64,000 nucleotides of DNA, taken from NCBI GenBank assembly GCA_013368315.1, contig JAACJM010000001.1:682001-746000 (forward strand), given 5' to 3'. Made by a program: the position numbers and the translations under genes. Positions within the stretch are counted from its first letter, which is position 1; every line of letters starts with the position of its first letter. The stretch is from Tetrapyrgos nigripes. Its lineage: Eukaryota > Basidiomycota > Agaricomycetes > Agaricales > Campanellaceae. Below are positions 34,632 to 47,205 of this stretch, one piece after another. Under the pieces are notes generated by a model. The model saw nothing but the letters and a program-made list of their open reading frames with translations, did not search any database and had not been told where the DNA came from.

Positions 34632-36776
34632 ATGACCAACTCTCTCCACGAGTCGCGTCATGACCATCGACGTCTATCCTGTGACGATCTTCTTGCTTCT
34701 ACTGACTTCAACAATTCGGATAACGAGGAGCCTGTAGACTCGAGGGGCATTTTAGGGCGCCCTAGTGGATTCCGCTCTGAAGCAGCCTCCAATATCAGAA
34801 GAAGACAGGCGGCCTCAGTTCAACGTAAAGCATTTTTTGTGAGATCATTAGCACTGTTCTGTGCTTGCTGTTTGAGTATAGGGAGTCATTAGTACGTCGT
34901 GTGCCGTCTTCTTCAGATCTCTCTAATCAGGTCTGTACAGTGCCTCGTATATCCTGGGACCACTCAAGAGTCGTCTTTCAAGAGAATTAGGAGCTTCGCA
35001 CACAGAATTCAGTCTTATGATATCTGCATTCAGCTTGAATAGTACTTGGACTCCATTGGTAGGAGGATTGCTGGCTAGCAAATTCGGGACAACAGTCACC
35101 AGCATTTTAGCCACGGGTGTGATCCTTCTTGGTGAAGTCTTATCTGTTTTTGAGGCTTCCACTTATCTGACTCTGGAAATTTCAGGCCAAGTGCTGCTGC
35201 TTTTTGGTGAAATGTTGGGTAGTCTTCGACTCATGACGCTTGGTTTGTTTGTTTTCGGTCTTGCGGTCAGCCCCTTGGCTGTCATCCAGGAGACAATCAT
35301 CGTACGATTCTTCAAGTCGCACGGATTAGGAGTCTCCCTAGCTCTAGGCCTACTTGCAGGCAAAGGCGCTTCATTCATTTCAGCACGCACTTCATACCCC
35401 CTCACCGAACATTTTGGAACTCGAGCCCCCTTCTATGTCGCAACTGGCTTGGCTGCTCTGTCATTCCTCGTCAATTTGTTATATGTCGTCACGTCAAAAT
35501 GGTTCGTAGATGGTGCTTGTGCCGAACTCGAGGCCTCAGACATCAAGGATGAAGCCCGACGTCGTTCAGTCATTAACATGACGGAATCGCAAGCCCTCGA
35601 AAAAGTCGCTGAAAAGAAGAGAGTGAATTTTCGAGATATCGCCAAATTCGGGGATGTTTTTTGGGCGTAAGTTCGTTTGCTGTCCAGACGTCGTCTTTCC
35701 TCAACTGTTATCCTCAGATATGTAGGACTTAACGTGCTGTGCGGGACAATTTGGGCACCGTTTACGCATCTGTCAGCGTGAGTAATTATTCTGGCACCGA
35801 AGGAAGAAAGCGACTAGACCCATCTCAGGAATCTTATCGAAACTCGATATGGACTTGGCGAGCGTGATGCTGCCAATACAGCTTCGTACCTTCTCGCGGG
35901 GAGCATTTTTCTTTACCCTATCGTGAGTGAAATGCTTGAAATGATTCATACATAGCTAACTATGTTACACAGTGCGGATTTTTGGTGGATCGATATAAAC
36001 AGAGGCCTATTGTTGTTCAGCTATTGCTATTATCTTCCATCCTTACCTTGTTCGCTTACGTTTGGTTGGCCATCCCTCCCACTTGGACTCAAACCCCCAT
36101 TCCTGCTGTGCTGTCATTTGCTATTGGTCATGGGTTCTCTCCCTGTGAGTTTATGGTTCTGTGGTCCGTCGGCCCCTGCTAATAATGTTATTTTAGTGCT
36201 GTTGGTGGTGCTGGTTCCCAAGATTGTATCCCTAAAGTATGTGTCAACTGCCCTAGGAGTACACAAAAGCGTAAGACAGTTTTCCTCTTTCATCGAGTAC
36301 CACTGGCTTAGTCTGCTTCACAGTTGGAACAGGCTGGTTCTGTCATAATGCAGACACTTGTAGGCCTAATTTTAGACTGGCACAAGCGCGGAGAAAGCCA
36401 GAACCCTGCAGTACTCCAGCATGTCATCACTGCCTTTTTGGTGCTGAACATCGCGCAGTTCATCACTATCCTGGGACTTGCATACCTGCAACGGAAGAAA
36501 GATCTTGCCGTTGATGCTGCCATCAAAGCTGGTGTTGATTCAAACTCCGTCAGTCCCACCGAAGAAGATCCACTTATGGCCGCACCTAATCCTCATCGAC
36601 GTTACGAGTCCACGGCGTCCCAAATCCGTAGTGCGGTTTCAGACCAGTTAAAGACACGACAGGAAATCCGACGGGGTGGCGTTTTCGCTACTGCCAGCGT
36701 CTTGGTGATCGTTTTTACTTGGGTGATGTTCATGGGTACAGCCTACTTCAGGCTGGGGATGAAAAAGCACCATTGA
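34632..36776 (+). CDS. MFS transporter, MFSD1-like
   Basis: Major facilitator superfamily protein. A 70-residue cytosolic N-terminus (MTNSLHESRHDHRRLSCDDL..RRRQAASVQRKAFFVRSL) precedes about twelve membrane helices. Segments seen: YASYILGPLKSRLSRELGAS, FSLMISAFSLNSTWTPLVGG, LLASKFGTTVTSILATGVIL, GLFVFGLAVSPLAVIQETII, SHGLGVSLALGLLAGKGASF, FGTRAPFYVATGLAALSFLV, and after several introns ALLFSSILTLFAYVWLAIPP-like and SIMQTLVGLILDWHKRGESQ. It ends MFMGTAYFRLGMKKHH, TGA 36774. Order of motifs resembles MFSD1, a lysosomal dipeptide transporter, so a vacuolar uniporter is plausible but not shown. The introns near 35,670-36,330 are crowded and approximate. Confidence 0.8.
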
Positions 36777-37091
36777 GAAATCTTGTCCTTTTCCTTGATT
36801 CATGACTAATGACTGAATCGTTGTCGTACGAAGATGGTTAATAAGTACCAATGTATTGTAGAATGTTCCTTCTGTATTTTACGAATATAAGTAATGCGCA
36901 TACGAAGTATCTATAAAAAGGAGTCCTTAACATCCATGGAAGCATTTACCAACTTTTTTTACGCCGTAATACACGGATACTATGATGACATGCGACTTTG
37001 GTGCTGGTTTGCCGATTGTAATATTAGCAACAACACGTTGTATAGAACTTTCACGGCTTGGACTCTGACGACTTTGAACGACCTCTAACGC
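36777..37091. other. Intergenic region with GH16 promoter
   Basis: 315 bp between the transporter stop and the glucanase ATG. It holds AT-rich 3' sequence and a TATAAAAAG box at 36912. No gene seen. Confidence 0.5.
36912..36920 (+). promoter_or_regulatory. TATA box upstream of the GH16 gene
   Basis: TATAAAAAG, 180 bp before the ATG at 37092. It is the same 9-mer as before the priA-like gene. The distance implies a 5' leader of about 120-150 nt. Confidence 0.45.
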
Positions 37092-38968
37092 ATGCGGCTC
37101 TCCAACTCACTATTTTTCCTAGTCTTTTCTCTTTGCGAGTTGCCCAGGACTCTTGCAACTCCGCAATTCCTGGAAAACATTGTCGGGGTGGTGCTTCCAG
37201 CAGCCACTCCCCCGGGACCAAACAGAAAAGAATCGTTGGCAACCTTCTTGATACAAACCCAGACGGATCTCCCTTCCTATGGATATTGCAAGATGAATAC
37301 TCTGGCAGTAAATTTTTTGAGTAAGCTCGTATTCAGTACGTTTGTACAAATCAATGACGACTTTCAGTGGTTTCGACTTCTTCACTGGAGAAGATCCAAC
37401 ACAGTGTGTTCCTACTGCTCCTTACTCTTTTCGATGCTCATAATTTCTCTCTAGTGGAACAGTGGAGTGCGCATTTCCAGTTCAATGACGTACAAAGTAC
37501 TTATCCTGCATCAAAATACAGCTATGTCGATTCAGATACCGCATTCGGGCAGGGTCTTGCATACGTCCAGGATGATGGCATCGTAGTGATGAAGGGTGAT
37601 GATACCAATTGGCTGCCAGATGGAACGAATCGTAGCAGGTGCGTATTTTTGTGTTAAACCCACTTGGACCGTGATTAACAATCGCTTGCAGCGTCCGGAT
37701 ATCAAGTAAAGCCCTCTACAATACTGGATTGTTTATCCTGGATGTCAACCGTGCACCGTGGGGTTGCGGTATGTTCGTAATCCCTTAATCATAGCCAAAT
37801 TCTAATCTTCTGTCTAATTTTCAGGCGTTTGGTAAGGAATACTCTTGACGGCCATGTTGATCTACTGATGCCGTCGTAGGCCTGCGTGGTGGACCTTGGG
37901 GAATGGAGTGTGGCCTTATGTACGTGCTCCCACACTTGATATTGTGCTGGTTTCTTATGCTCTTGCAGAATGGAGAAATAGACATCATTGAAGGCGTCCA
38001 TGATAATGTGCACAATCAAGTCGCGTGGCATACTGGTGGTGGTAGGTGTGGCTGCTGAAGTTACCAGAATGGAAATTTTTCAACTTTCATTCCAGGTTGT
38101 ATGCTGACACCAGACAGCAACTTCACCGGTACTGTAGTGGTTCGTATTTGCTTTCAATGTTTCTCAACCGAGGCTGATAAGTCATCTCAGCCACTCAATG
38201 ACCAGCCCAACACCAATTGTAAATCTGACGATAATTTCAACTCTAATTCCGGGTGCGCCATCACTGAGTGGAGTAGGTCTTCCTATGGTCCGGACTTTGA
38301 TCGACAAGGCGGAGGTGTTTTTGCTATGAAGTGGGACGAGAATGGGATTGCCGTTTGTTTGTGTCATCTTGGATTATGCCCTCTCTTCGTTGAACTGATC
38401 CTCGATGGACGCAGGGTCCTTCTTCCGTGCTGCGGTACCTCAGGACATTAACGAGGGTAGCCCCACTCCGGCTACATGGCCACAGCCTTCAGCTGTACTC
38501 AGTCCAGCAGGTTGTAACATCACGCAATACTTTGCGAATCACTCCATTATCTTTGGTGCGTTTTCCTCGATTTGTCTGAAGGATGTGTCACTCAACAGGT
38601 TCTATAGACATCACATTCTGTGGTATATAAAATACTATGCCTGTCAGAATTTTACTGAGAAGCGTTCTATAGGTGATTGGGCTGGCAATTCATACGCGAC
38701 TTCTGGATGTCCTGGATCATGCGCTGACCGGTTAAAGGATCCCTCTAACTTCGTGGTACAGTAGCCGACGACTTTACCAACGATTTCTACTGACCCTTCT
38801 TGCTATCAGAACGCCACCTGGAACATCAACACTCTAAAAGTCTACAAGAAACAAGTGCTCAGTGGGACTGTATCGGGGGCAACCTCCTTCAAAGAGAACA
38901 TCCAAACTATGGCTACTTGGATAAATGCAGTTGTCCTGCTTCTACTTCTGCTGTGTACAAAACTCTAA
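37092..38968 (+). CDS. Glycoside hydrolase family 16 beta-glucanase, GPI-type tail
   Basis: Secreted enzyme of the endo-1,3(4)-beta-glucanase group acting on wall glucans. A signal peptide (MRLSNSLFFLVFSLC) lies in exon 1; an intron must then switch frame to LLDTNPDGSPFLWILQDEYS. Next come GFDFFTGEDPT, GLAYVQDDGIVVMKGDDTNW, GLFILDVNRAPWGCGVWP and the catalytic NGEIDIIEGVHD (E-I-D-x-x-E, near 37,985) with both glutamates present. Then HNQVAWHTGGGCMLTP, FDRQGGGVFAMKWDENGIAV, CGDWAGNSYATSGCPG and NATWNINTLKVYKK. The end ATWINAVVLLLLLLCTKL is a hydrophobic GPI-like tail, TAA 38966. About ten introns. Converges on the SurE-like gene. Confidence 0.87.
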
Positions 38969-39011
38969 ATACACTTCTGTAACGGACTACATCTCCATAT
39001 AAACATCTACA

Positions 39012-40425
39012 TTACAATTTCATTTTCCAGGTCCTCTCTTCAATGTCTTTCAACGCAATGCTTGGATCTTCAGCAAAGCTCGCTCTCAGAGGTGTCACAC
39101 TAACACCACCCTGATGCAGAGCCCAACCATCACTTCCAACGGGAAGTGTCGATAGAGATGGCCGTACCAAACCTTCCATTTCCGGAGACCATTTGAAGAC
39201 CAATTCTGCAGCTCCTGGACCACTCGGTACCTTTACTGTTTCCGACGGATGAGTTGAAGATGCGTCAGGGCCCCCTGGATTGACTTTGGCAGACGACTGA
39301 TGTTCAGCCGGAATAGCTTTGAAAAGTCTACCATATGATGTCCGCCACATTGTTGTCCAGTATATCTTGAGACCCTCAGAAAGAAGACCTTCGATGAGGG
39401 GGATATTCACGTTGTATAAATCGACTTCGCCATCCTTTAGTCCGTCGTCGGCTCCCCAATTGTGCCATAGATATTTGACGATACTTGAAGCTAGCTTATG
39501 TGCGGGTTCAAAGTAGGTGCTGGGCGTGGGATGAACGACGGTGCCGTATGAGAGCGCAATGGATCGAGTCTTGGACAGAGATGAGGACATGGCAGCACCG
39601 ATTGTGCCAGATGACAATGCGAAAGCAGCTGTGGTATGAGATGATTAGGAAAGGAGCTTTTGACAGAGGTTAAACGGCAGACAGGATGAATTTCGGCCAA
39701 GGTTGGGACCTGAAATCTTCAGCAGGATAATTAAGATACTGAATAGCACTAGGAATGTAGAAACTTACAACGAGGTCAATCTGACCTGGGTATAGATTAT
39801 GGAGCCCAATGTTAGCGCATGTTGCTGGAGTCTGAGGAAAATGAGCAAATGCGAAAACCACCAAATCACGAACGTACACTATCTAGGAGAACCCACTCAG
39901 CCTAGTCGAGATGATTAGTGGGGATGCATGGCTCTGAGAAGGTCAAAGTTTTCACCACTTCGTTTTCTTTCAGAGGTCTAGAAGTGGGAGAGGTTTCACC
40001 AAGCCCATCTGCACCGTAACTAAGTTACTGAGCTTGTGGAAAGAGAAAGGAGGGCATACAAGGTTCTGTGGGGTAGTAATAGTGACCTTTGGTAATTTCT
40101 TTTATCTGGTATGCTTTTCCTGGACGTATGAATCAGGACCTGACGCATTATTAACAACGCAGAGAACGCGCCTATCCACGATTTTTGTGAGCTGGGGAGT
40201 ACGACTTTCACGGTCCAGCCTAATAGAATAAATAAAACTTATATACGTTTTGTAAAACTGGCATACATACCAAGTTGCAGAGTAAGATACTTGTAAAGAC
40301 CAAAGATGTAAGGAGACTCTTTGCGATCAGGCGGACCGTCGTCATTCTGGCAAGAGATTGTGGTCAGAACGAGGGAGGATAGAGAATGAACGTACTGTCA
40401 AGAGAACTGTTGTGGGAGACGACAT
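39012..40425 (-). CDS. SurE-like phosphatase/nucleotidase
   Basis: Family of metal-dependent nucleotide or acid phosphatases. The short first exon MSSPTTVLLT joins NDDGPPDRKESPYIFGLYKY, giving the L-T-N-D-D-G-P metal site. Then VKVVLPSSQKSWIG, LLDSTPATCANIGLHNLYPG, and GPNLGRN, with S-G-P-N-x-G-x-N best kept by a GAAG acceptor near 39,710. Next SSGTIGAAMSSSLSKTRSIA, a conserved S-G-T-I/V-G-A-A site, and a C-terminal domain with LIEGLLSEGLKIYWTTMWRT ending DIEERTWKMKL, TAA at 39012. Yeast PBY1 carries the same domain fused to a ligase; here it stands alone. Substrate unknown. Confidence 0.88.
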
Positions 40426-40466
40426 AGAGATTTGAGTAAGCGGCTATTTGTGGTTCTCTTCATACG
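40426..40466. promoter_or_regulatory. 41-bp divergent intergenic spacer
   Basis: The start codons of the SurE-like gene (40425, minus) and RasGEF gene (40467, plus) are 41 bp apart. No room for separate promoters; either the control elements lie inside coding sequence or the RasGEF start is later (an in-frame ATG is at 40578). Confidence 0.5.
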
Positions 40467-43400
40467 ATGGATTCGCCGCAGGATGATTCGGATAGCAATA
40501 CCCTTCTTATCCCCTCATCGAATCTCGCCTCTCTATACTCTCCATCATCGACCTCCAAAGAGTCCTTTCTCACTGCAATGTCTTCTCCCGACTCAGATCA
40601 CCACCCCACAGCAATTCCGGTTCACCCATCACCCAACTCTCCTTCCCTACAACCACCTCAGGGTCTGCGCAAGTCCGTCTCTGTAGATTCATTCGTTCGC
40701 TATGGCCGAGACGCAAACACCTCTGTCGTCAATCGACCCTCCCGTGGTCAGACTGGCTCAGCATTAGAACCCCCTAAAGGTCTCACATTCGCCTCTTCCA
40801 GTGGCCCCAGAAGCGATTTGGACAGTATTCACCAGACCGCCAGAGCCAGAGGAATTAGCGTCAGCTCTGTCAGAGACGGTTATCAGTCTTCACTTGCTGG
40901 CGATTCCGACTTTGATCGTTCTGAAATACACAGTCCAAATGATCGAAAAATCCAACCCAAAGGTTTCATCCGGGGTGGAGAACTACCACTTCCTTCACGG
41001 ACTCCTACTCTCAGCACAACCTCGAGTATGAGCAGCATCATGACGGCATCAACAAGTTCCAGCACTCAAGAGGCAGCACCTGTCATGCGCTCTCCAACCT
41101 CTCTCAAGCGAGATTCGACTGCTACATCAGTTGCCTCTTCAGGCCGGACACGTAGCGGCAGTTTGGGGGTATACAGCACAGGAAAGCGAGTGTACATCAA
41201 CACACAAGTTCCTTCGGTGCGTCGTACATCACATCTCTTCTAATGATCTATGTGTGTTGACTTTCTATCGCAGTATGAAACCAATCAAGCCGTAACTTTG
41301 GTTGTTGTTGGCACTGCGGGCTGCGGGAAGAGCATGACTATCAGAAAGGGTCTAAAGAATTACAACTTGTTAGAAGCAACGACACACACAACAAACTCGA
41401 CTCCCGCTATCCACTGTATGACATTTTCAAACGGATTTCCGGATCTCATGAATTGATTCTCCTCTTCAGATACACAACGTGCAGGCACCCTGACTCGCGA
41501 AGAAGGCTCACCAGACTGCCCTCTCATCGTAATTGAGGTCGACATAACCCCTCCCATGTTAGGGATCTCCGCTGTTGACTACTTACCTGAAGCCCTCAAA
41601 GTTGACGGAGTGATTATATGCTATGATTCCTCCTCAGAACCGTCTTTCAAGCCTGTTGAAGAACTACTTCGTAAGTCCACTGTGCCTCGATTTGGGAAAT
41701 CATTCTTAGAATATACTAGGCGCGTACAACACCTTCCAGTTGCCAACTATCGTTCTTGCCTGCAAATCGGATCTGAGTCGTCTGGATCGTGGAATTGATC
41801 CTCAGTGGGCTTTGGAAATTCTACATCAGTACGACGTAGGGTTAATAGAGGTCAGCTCGAGTGATGCGGGTAAGGAAAAAATGAAACAGTCCTTCGAATA
41901 CTTGTTCAAAGCTATCTTCAGAGATAGACGTAAGTCATTATTTCATCACAGTCTGCTTTGGTATCGACGATTTTCAGGTTCATCACGGAGACATTTTGAG
42001 GAATTTAGGAATCCCGCATCGCCAGAAGTACTGACAACGCCAAACTGGGCAGACTCTCGAACAGTCACGCCTACAGCTACCTTCTCCAATTATGCTCCCC
42101 TGCAACCATCTATCTCGTCACCCTCATCTAGCACCTCTCTTCCGCGCATTGACGCTGTTCCGAATTCTCCAACTCGCGCCCGGTCTACAGGAGATCTTCT
42201 CCTCGAAGCCGAGAAAGTTAAACTGCGTCAAAAGGAACCTCATGAAGGAGGCTCACCCGTAACAGGGAATGTAGACTCGGAACGCACAAATAACGTAGTG
42301 AATCCTGACCCTTTGAGCGAGGATCAAGCGAACAACGAAAGGAAGAGTGTAGCAAAGGAAAAGGAGAGGTATGTCACGCTTTCCCCCCAGCATGTGCAAA
42401 ATTTTGAGTCGCCTTAGTCGTCCTGCGCAGTGGGCTACGTTGGATGAGTTATTGGACAAACTCTTATTTTTGGCCATCAGCGGGGATGGTAAGCTTTTTA
42501 AAAATCTTGACAAGAATGATTTTTGACTCTTCCTAGATCCATCCTACATTACACATTTTCTACTCACCTACAGACGCTTTGCCAGCCCTCGTAGCCTATT
42601 GCTTGCGATGCAAAAACGAATGCGTCAATTGGACAATCCTTCTGGAGACCCAATGTTTGCTTGTTTTGCTCAGATGAGGTACGTCTACAGTAACTTTCTT
42701 TCCTATCACAACTGATGATATCCCAAGAATTTGCAATCTTCTCGAGTTATGGATCCGCGACTACTCGTATGATTTCGCAGTCCGTGGGACTGCAGGGGCA
42801 CTCTCTGCCCTCATCAAATCTATCATATCCAAAACCTATCTGCTTCACTATGGATCGGACTTTCTCCCTTTCCTAGAAGTCTTGCCTACACTAGTGGACC
42901 GAGACAGCGCGTGGGCTCTCAAGGTCGACGATTCTGCGGACGAGAGTGATGACTCCTACAGTCTTATGGAAGATGATGACGACAGTATCAAATCTGAAGT
43001 ACCAACTCAGACTTCTATCACAAGTCACTCCACAGGACGAGATAGAACGACATCCAACCTCAGCGCAACCTCTAGGGAGCGAAAATCCAGTCTGCCTTTA
43101 TCCAGCAAATCACTCTTCCCCAGAAGTAGTCTGTCTGGAAGTTCCGCTGAACCTGACTCTACGGAGTTCAGTTCAAGACAACAGCTTCGGGAATTGGTGA
43201 AATTATCAACCGAAGTCAACATGTTGGATCCACTCGAAATTGCGCAGGAAATCACCAGAATAGAAAAGAAGCTATTCTTGGACATCCAAGTGAGTACTAT
43301 CATCCAGCTGTGCATTCTAGCCTTCAATTGATATTTTTCAATTTTTAAAGCCTAGACATTGGCTGGCTTTTACCTTCATCTCGGGTAAAAAGGACCCAGA

Positions 43401-44260
43401 AACAGACACCATCACCCGATTCAACAGACTGTCCAATCTTCTCGCCGACTGGTGCGTTTAATCAGTGGATGCTGTATTTTTTTTTTGAACCGACTGATTG
43501 TTGTTAGGGTTGTTTCTCTTATTCTGTGCCATGATACTGCTCGGATGCGAGCAAAACAAATTGAGAAATTTGTCGAGATTGCCCAGAAACTTCGAGGTCT
43601 CAACAATTATTCTGCTCTACGTGCTTTCGTTGCGGGGATCAATAGCTCAACTTTCCCTGGCGATCAAACAATGGAGAGGTTCAAGACAAAATCTCCGGAA
43701 CATGCGAAGAACCTGCAATCTTGGGATGTGCTGCTGCAGCAGATCCGTGCTTCACGAGCGTATCGTCTGGCTCTCAGAAATACCAAGGGAGCCTGTATAC
43801 CCGCACTGTCAGTACCTGGCATGATTCCTTTTCTCTCAACTGACTAAAATGCTTCTTCCCAGCGAGGTCCACATGTCTGATCTCATTCGTGCACACGAAG
43901 CCAATGACGATTTCCACTCTTCCGACCGGAACAAAATTCACTGGGCCAAATTCAATATGATGGGTCGCTTCATCACAAGTACTACGCAATGTCAAGCCCA
44001 ATGTCAGTCTACCTCGGATTACAACTTTTCTGAACGCAGGCATATTAGCAACTTGATCATGACTAAATACTTGATGGACGATGAGGTGAGGTTTGCTTCT
44101 TCACAGACTTTCTGATGATCTAACCTTGTATTTTCAGATGCAAAAGTCCAGAATTACTCCTCCAGACGGCGATTTCGATGATATACCCCCTCTTCGACCT
44201 CCTCCCACCCACAATCCCAATCGCAATGTCGAAATACTGCGTAAACTGAAGCTCTGGTAG
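40467..44260 (+). CDS. Ras guanine-nucleotide exchange factor with N-terminal GTPase-like domain
   Basis: Three parts are visible. A 250-residue serine-rich N-terminus (SVSVDSFVRYGRDANTSV, FIRGGELPLPSRTPTLS). A Ras-fold-like domain: VTLVVVGTAGCGKSMTIRKG with an intact P loop, PLIVIEVDITP, GVIICYDSSSEPSF, PTIVLACKSDLSRLD where the G4 asparagine is cysteine, and LIEVSSSDAG. Then the RasGEF-N module (ATLDELLDKLLFLAISG, YITHFLLTYRRFASPRSLLL) and the CDC25 catalytic domain (MLDPLEIAQEITRIEKKLF, FNRLSNLLADWVVSLILC, EIAQKLRGLNNYSALRAFVA-like and KIHWAKFNMMGRFI). It ends NRNVEILRKLKLW, TAG 44258. About ten introns. It should activate a Ras or Rsr1-type GTPase at membranes. The switch II region of the GTPase-like part is not Ras-like. 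Confidence 0.87.
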
Positions 44261-44491
44261 ACTTGTACAAGGCATTGGATTTATTTATTTTATTTTGTAT
44301 ATTCCATGGTATGGATTTTCATCTACACATGTAGGACCACTGCAGATTTCCTGACTAGCGTACTGTTGTAAACAATGTACTTAGATAAGACCATAAGCAT
44401 CTTCTTATCTTATCATCACGTTTGTAAAAATTTGACACTTTCTTCCGACCTTTCCTTCCACCAACTTTCGCTATTCGTCGCGGTGTCCATC

Positions 44492-47156
44492 ATGGCACAC
44501 TATGTTATGACCATTGATTCTGATACAGAAGAACCCTCCAATGATGTTCCTTCCAAAAAGACGAACAACGAAGATGCGCTCAACCCCGACTTTACCTTTG
44601 ATGTGTCTGGTGATCTATATTTCGACTTGCTAGACTCACAAACCAACCCAGATGTCCTGGCAACTGGTTCCAAACCTGTGAGTCGTTCTCAAAACTTTTT
44701 GTTACTGATAAGTGCTAAGCAATTTGAAAGAATGCCATTTCAGTCGACGATATTATTGCTCGTCGTAAACTGTCTAAAAAACGCAAGCGTGAAGCCGATG
44801 AGGAAGAAGAAGACGAAGATGATGATGAAGATGAAGATGACTTCGATGCGGGCAGTTTTTCTTCGCTTGGTGGTGATGGAACTGACGAAGAAGAGGAAGA
44901 GGAGGAAGAGGACCCTTTGGAAACTTCTGACGACGAAGCTGAACAATCAGGAGAGGAGGAAAATTTATCGGAAGACGGTGATGATTCGTCAGAAGACTCG
45001 GAAGAAGAAACACAAGCTGAGAAGGACCGTAAAGCTGCTTTCTTTGACTCGGAAACAGCTGTTTCGAGCGCTCACGAATCATTCCTAACAATGAACCTGT
45101 CAAGACCCATCATTAAAGCATTAACGACTCTTGGCTTTCACAAACCAACACCTATACAGGCCGCTACAATACCTGTTGCTCTTTTGGGGAAGGATGTGGT
45201 TGGAAATGCGGTTACTGGTTCTGGGAAAACGGCAGCGTTCACCATTCCCATGATAGAACGTCTCCTGTATCGTGAAAAGGGAAAGAGGGCTGCTGCGACG
45301 CGTTGCCTTGTCCTGGTCCCTACGCGAGAGCTGGCTGCGCAATGTTTCGAGGTTGGGAAGAAGTTGGCCACACATACCGATATAAATTTCTGTCTCATTG
45401 TCGGTACGGCCCTTCGCTTCTGGAGTATAGTTGTTTTCTCATTATTATATAGGTGGTCTATCACTGAAGTCTCAAGAAGCGGCACTTCGGAATCGACCAG
45501 ATGTTGTCATTGCTACTCCAGGTCGTCTTATTGACCATATACATAATTCCCCATCATTCAACCTCGATGCTCTGGACATACTGGTTCTCGACGAAGCCGA
45601 TAGGATGCTTTCGGATGGGTTTGCAGATGAATTAAAGGAAATCGTCAAAGCATGTCCCAAATCACGGCAAACGATGCTCTTTTCAGCGACTATGACCGAT
45701 TCAGTAGACGAACTAATCAACAAGCCTGTTCGTCTATTCGTTGATCCCAAACGAAGCACTTCAAAGAGTTTGGTTCAAGAATTTGTTCGTGTACGAGCCG
45801 GCAAAGAGGCGGAACGCTCTGCTCTGCTTGTCACCCTGTGTAAACGGACATTCAAAACTCGAGTCATTGTCTTCTTGAGAAGCAAGAAACTTGCCCACCA
45901 GATGAGAATTGTCTTCTCGTTATTGGGTATGAAGTGCAACGAGTTGCATGGTGATCTGTCGCAGGAACAGGTGAGTTTGTTGCTCTCAGATCTCAGACCT
46001 GAGCTTTCTCAATTCTGAGCCCCCCAACAGAGACTTCAAGCTCTAGAGCAATTTCGAGATGGTAATGTAGATTTCCTTATGGCCACAGATCTGGCCTCGC
46101 GTGGTTTGGATATCAAGGGTGTTGAAACCGTCATCAACTACGATATGCCTGGAGAACTGGCTCAGTATCTGCATCGTGTTGGCAGGACTGCCCGAGCTGG
46201 AACAAAGGGACGGTACGCGAGTCGTTTTCTTCTCCTCATCCTTATGTTGACTGCCATCCAGTTCCGTGACCCTTGTAGGAGAAGCCGATAGAAAAATGCT
46301 CAAGGCCGCCATAAAACATGCCTCCAGTGGGGACCAAGTCCGACACCGAATTGTTCCTGCTGAAGCCGTCAATAAATGGGTGGTGAAGCTAGAAGAGCTG
46401 AAGCCCGAAATTGCTGCAGTGCTTCAAGAGGAAAAGGAAGAGAAGCAGGTAATAAAAGGATGTTCTCGTTCAGATATGTGATCTCACACGGATCGTCTCT
46501 TACAGATTCGCCAAGCTGAGATGGAGTTAAAGAAAGGTCAAAATATCATTGAACATCACGACGAAATCTATTCTAGGCCAGCGCGTACATGGTTCCAGTC
46601 TGGAAAAGAAAAACAAGGCGCTAAAGGTAGTCCTCCTTATTCAGTCAAGAGTGATGACTGATGTTGTCTACCAGAGATAAGTAAACAGCAGTACGAAGCT
46701 AGCGCTGCGGCTTCGTCTTCAAAGCGCAAAGAGAAGGACGGCGAACCCAAGGTACGCGATCTCAGGATTTGAACACCGACTTTGGTCTCATTTGGAATCC
46801 ATCTGCAGCCGAAACGAGACAAATTTGCGGGTTTATCAAGAAAGCAGAAGAGAAGAAAGCTTGCTATGGAAGAGGACGCAGAAGATGGATCTGGCAATGG
46901 ACTGAATGCTGCCATTCGATCGGCTAAAAAGGCATCTCGCCCCAGCAAAATCGGTGAACCAGAACGACGTCCGCAGAAGGCAAAGTCTAAAGATAAGAAA
47001 AAGGGAAAGGGCAAGAAAGTGACCGCGCGGGTAGGAGGAGCATTTGACCGAGATCTGGGTTCCAAGTCTAGCCGACATGAAGGAGTGAGAGCCAAAAAGG
47101 GAGACGCAATCGGTGGGATGAAACCCAAGGGGACGAAACAGAAGGGCAAACGATAG
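44492..47156 (+). CDS. DRS1: DEAD-box RNA helicase DRS1 / DDX27
   Basis: Nucleolar helicase for 60S ribosomal subunit assembly. The N-terminus [18 protein letters not shown] leads to a very long acidic tract (near 44,800-45,010). The core holds all motifs: [18 protein letters not shown] (Q), [11 protein letters not shown] (I), [10 protein letters not shown] (Ia), TPGRLIDHI (Ib), VLDEADRML (II), LFSATMTD (III), [14 protein letters not shown] (IV), [14 protein letters not shown] (V) and [12 protein letters not shown] (VI). The C-terminus has the family's [13 protein letters not shown] helix and a lysine-rich end ([27 protein letters not shown]), TAG 47154. About nine introns. Acidic head plus DDX27 motifs make DRS1 the best call. 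Confidence 0.94.
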
Positions 47157-47205
47157 TTAGGTTACATCTATCTAGCCCGTATGTAAGGGTACAAATTCCA
47201 AGTCA

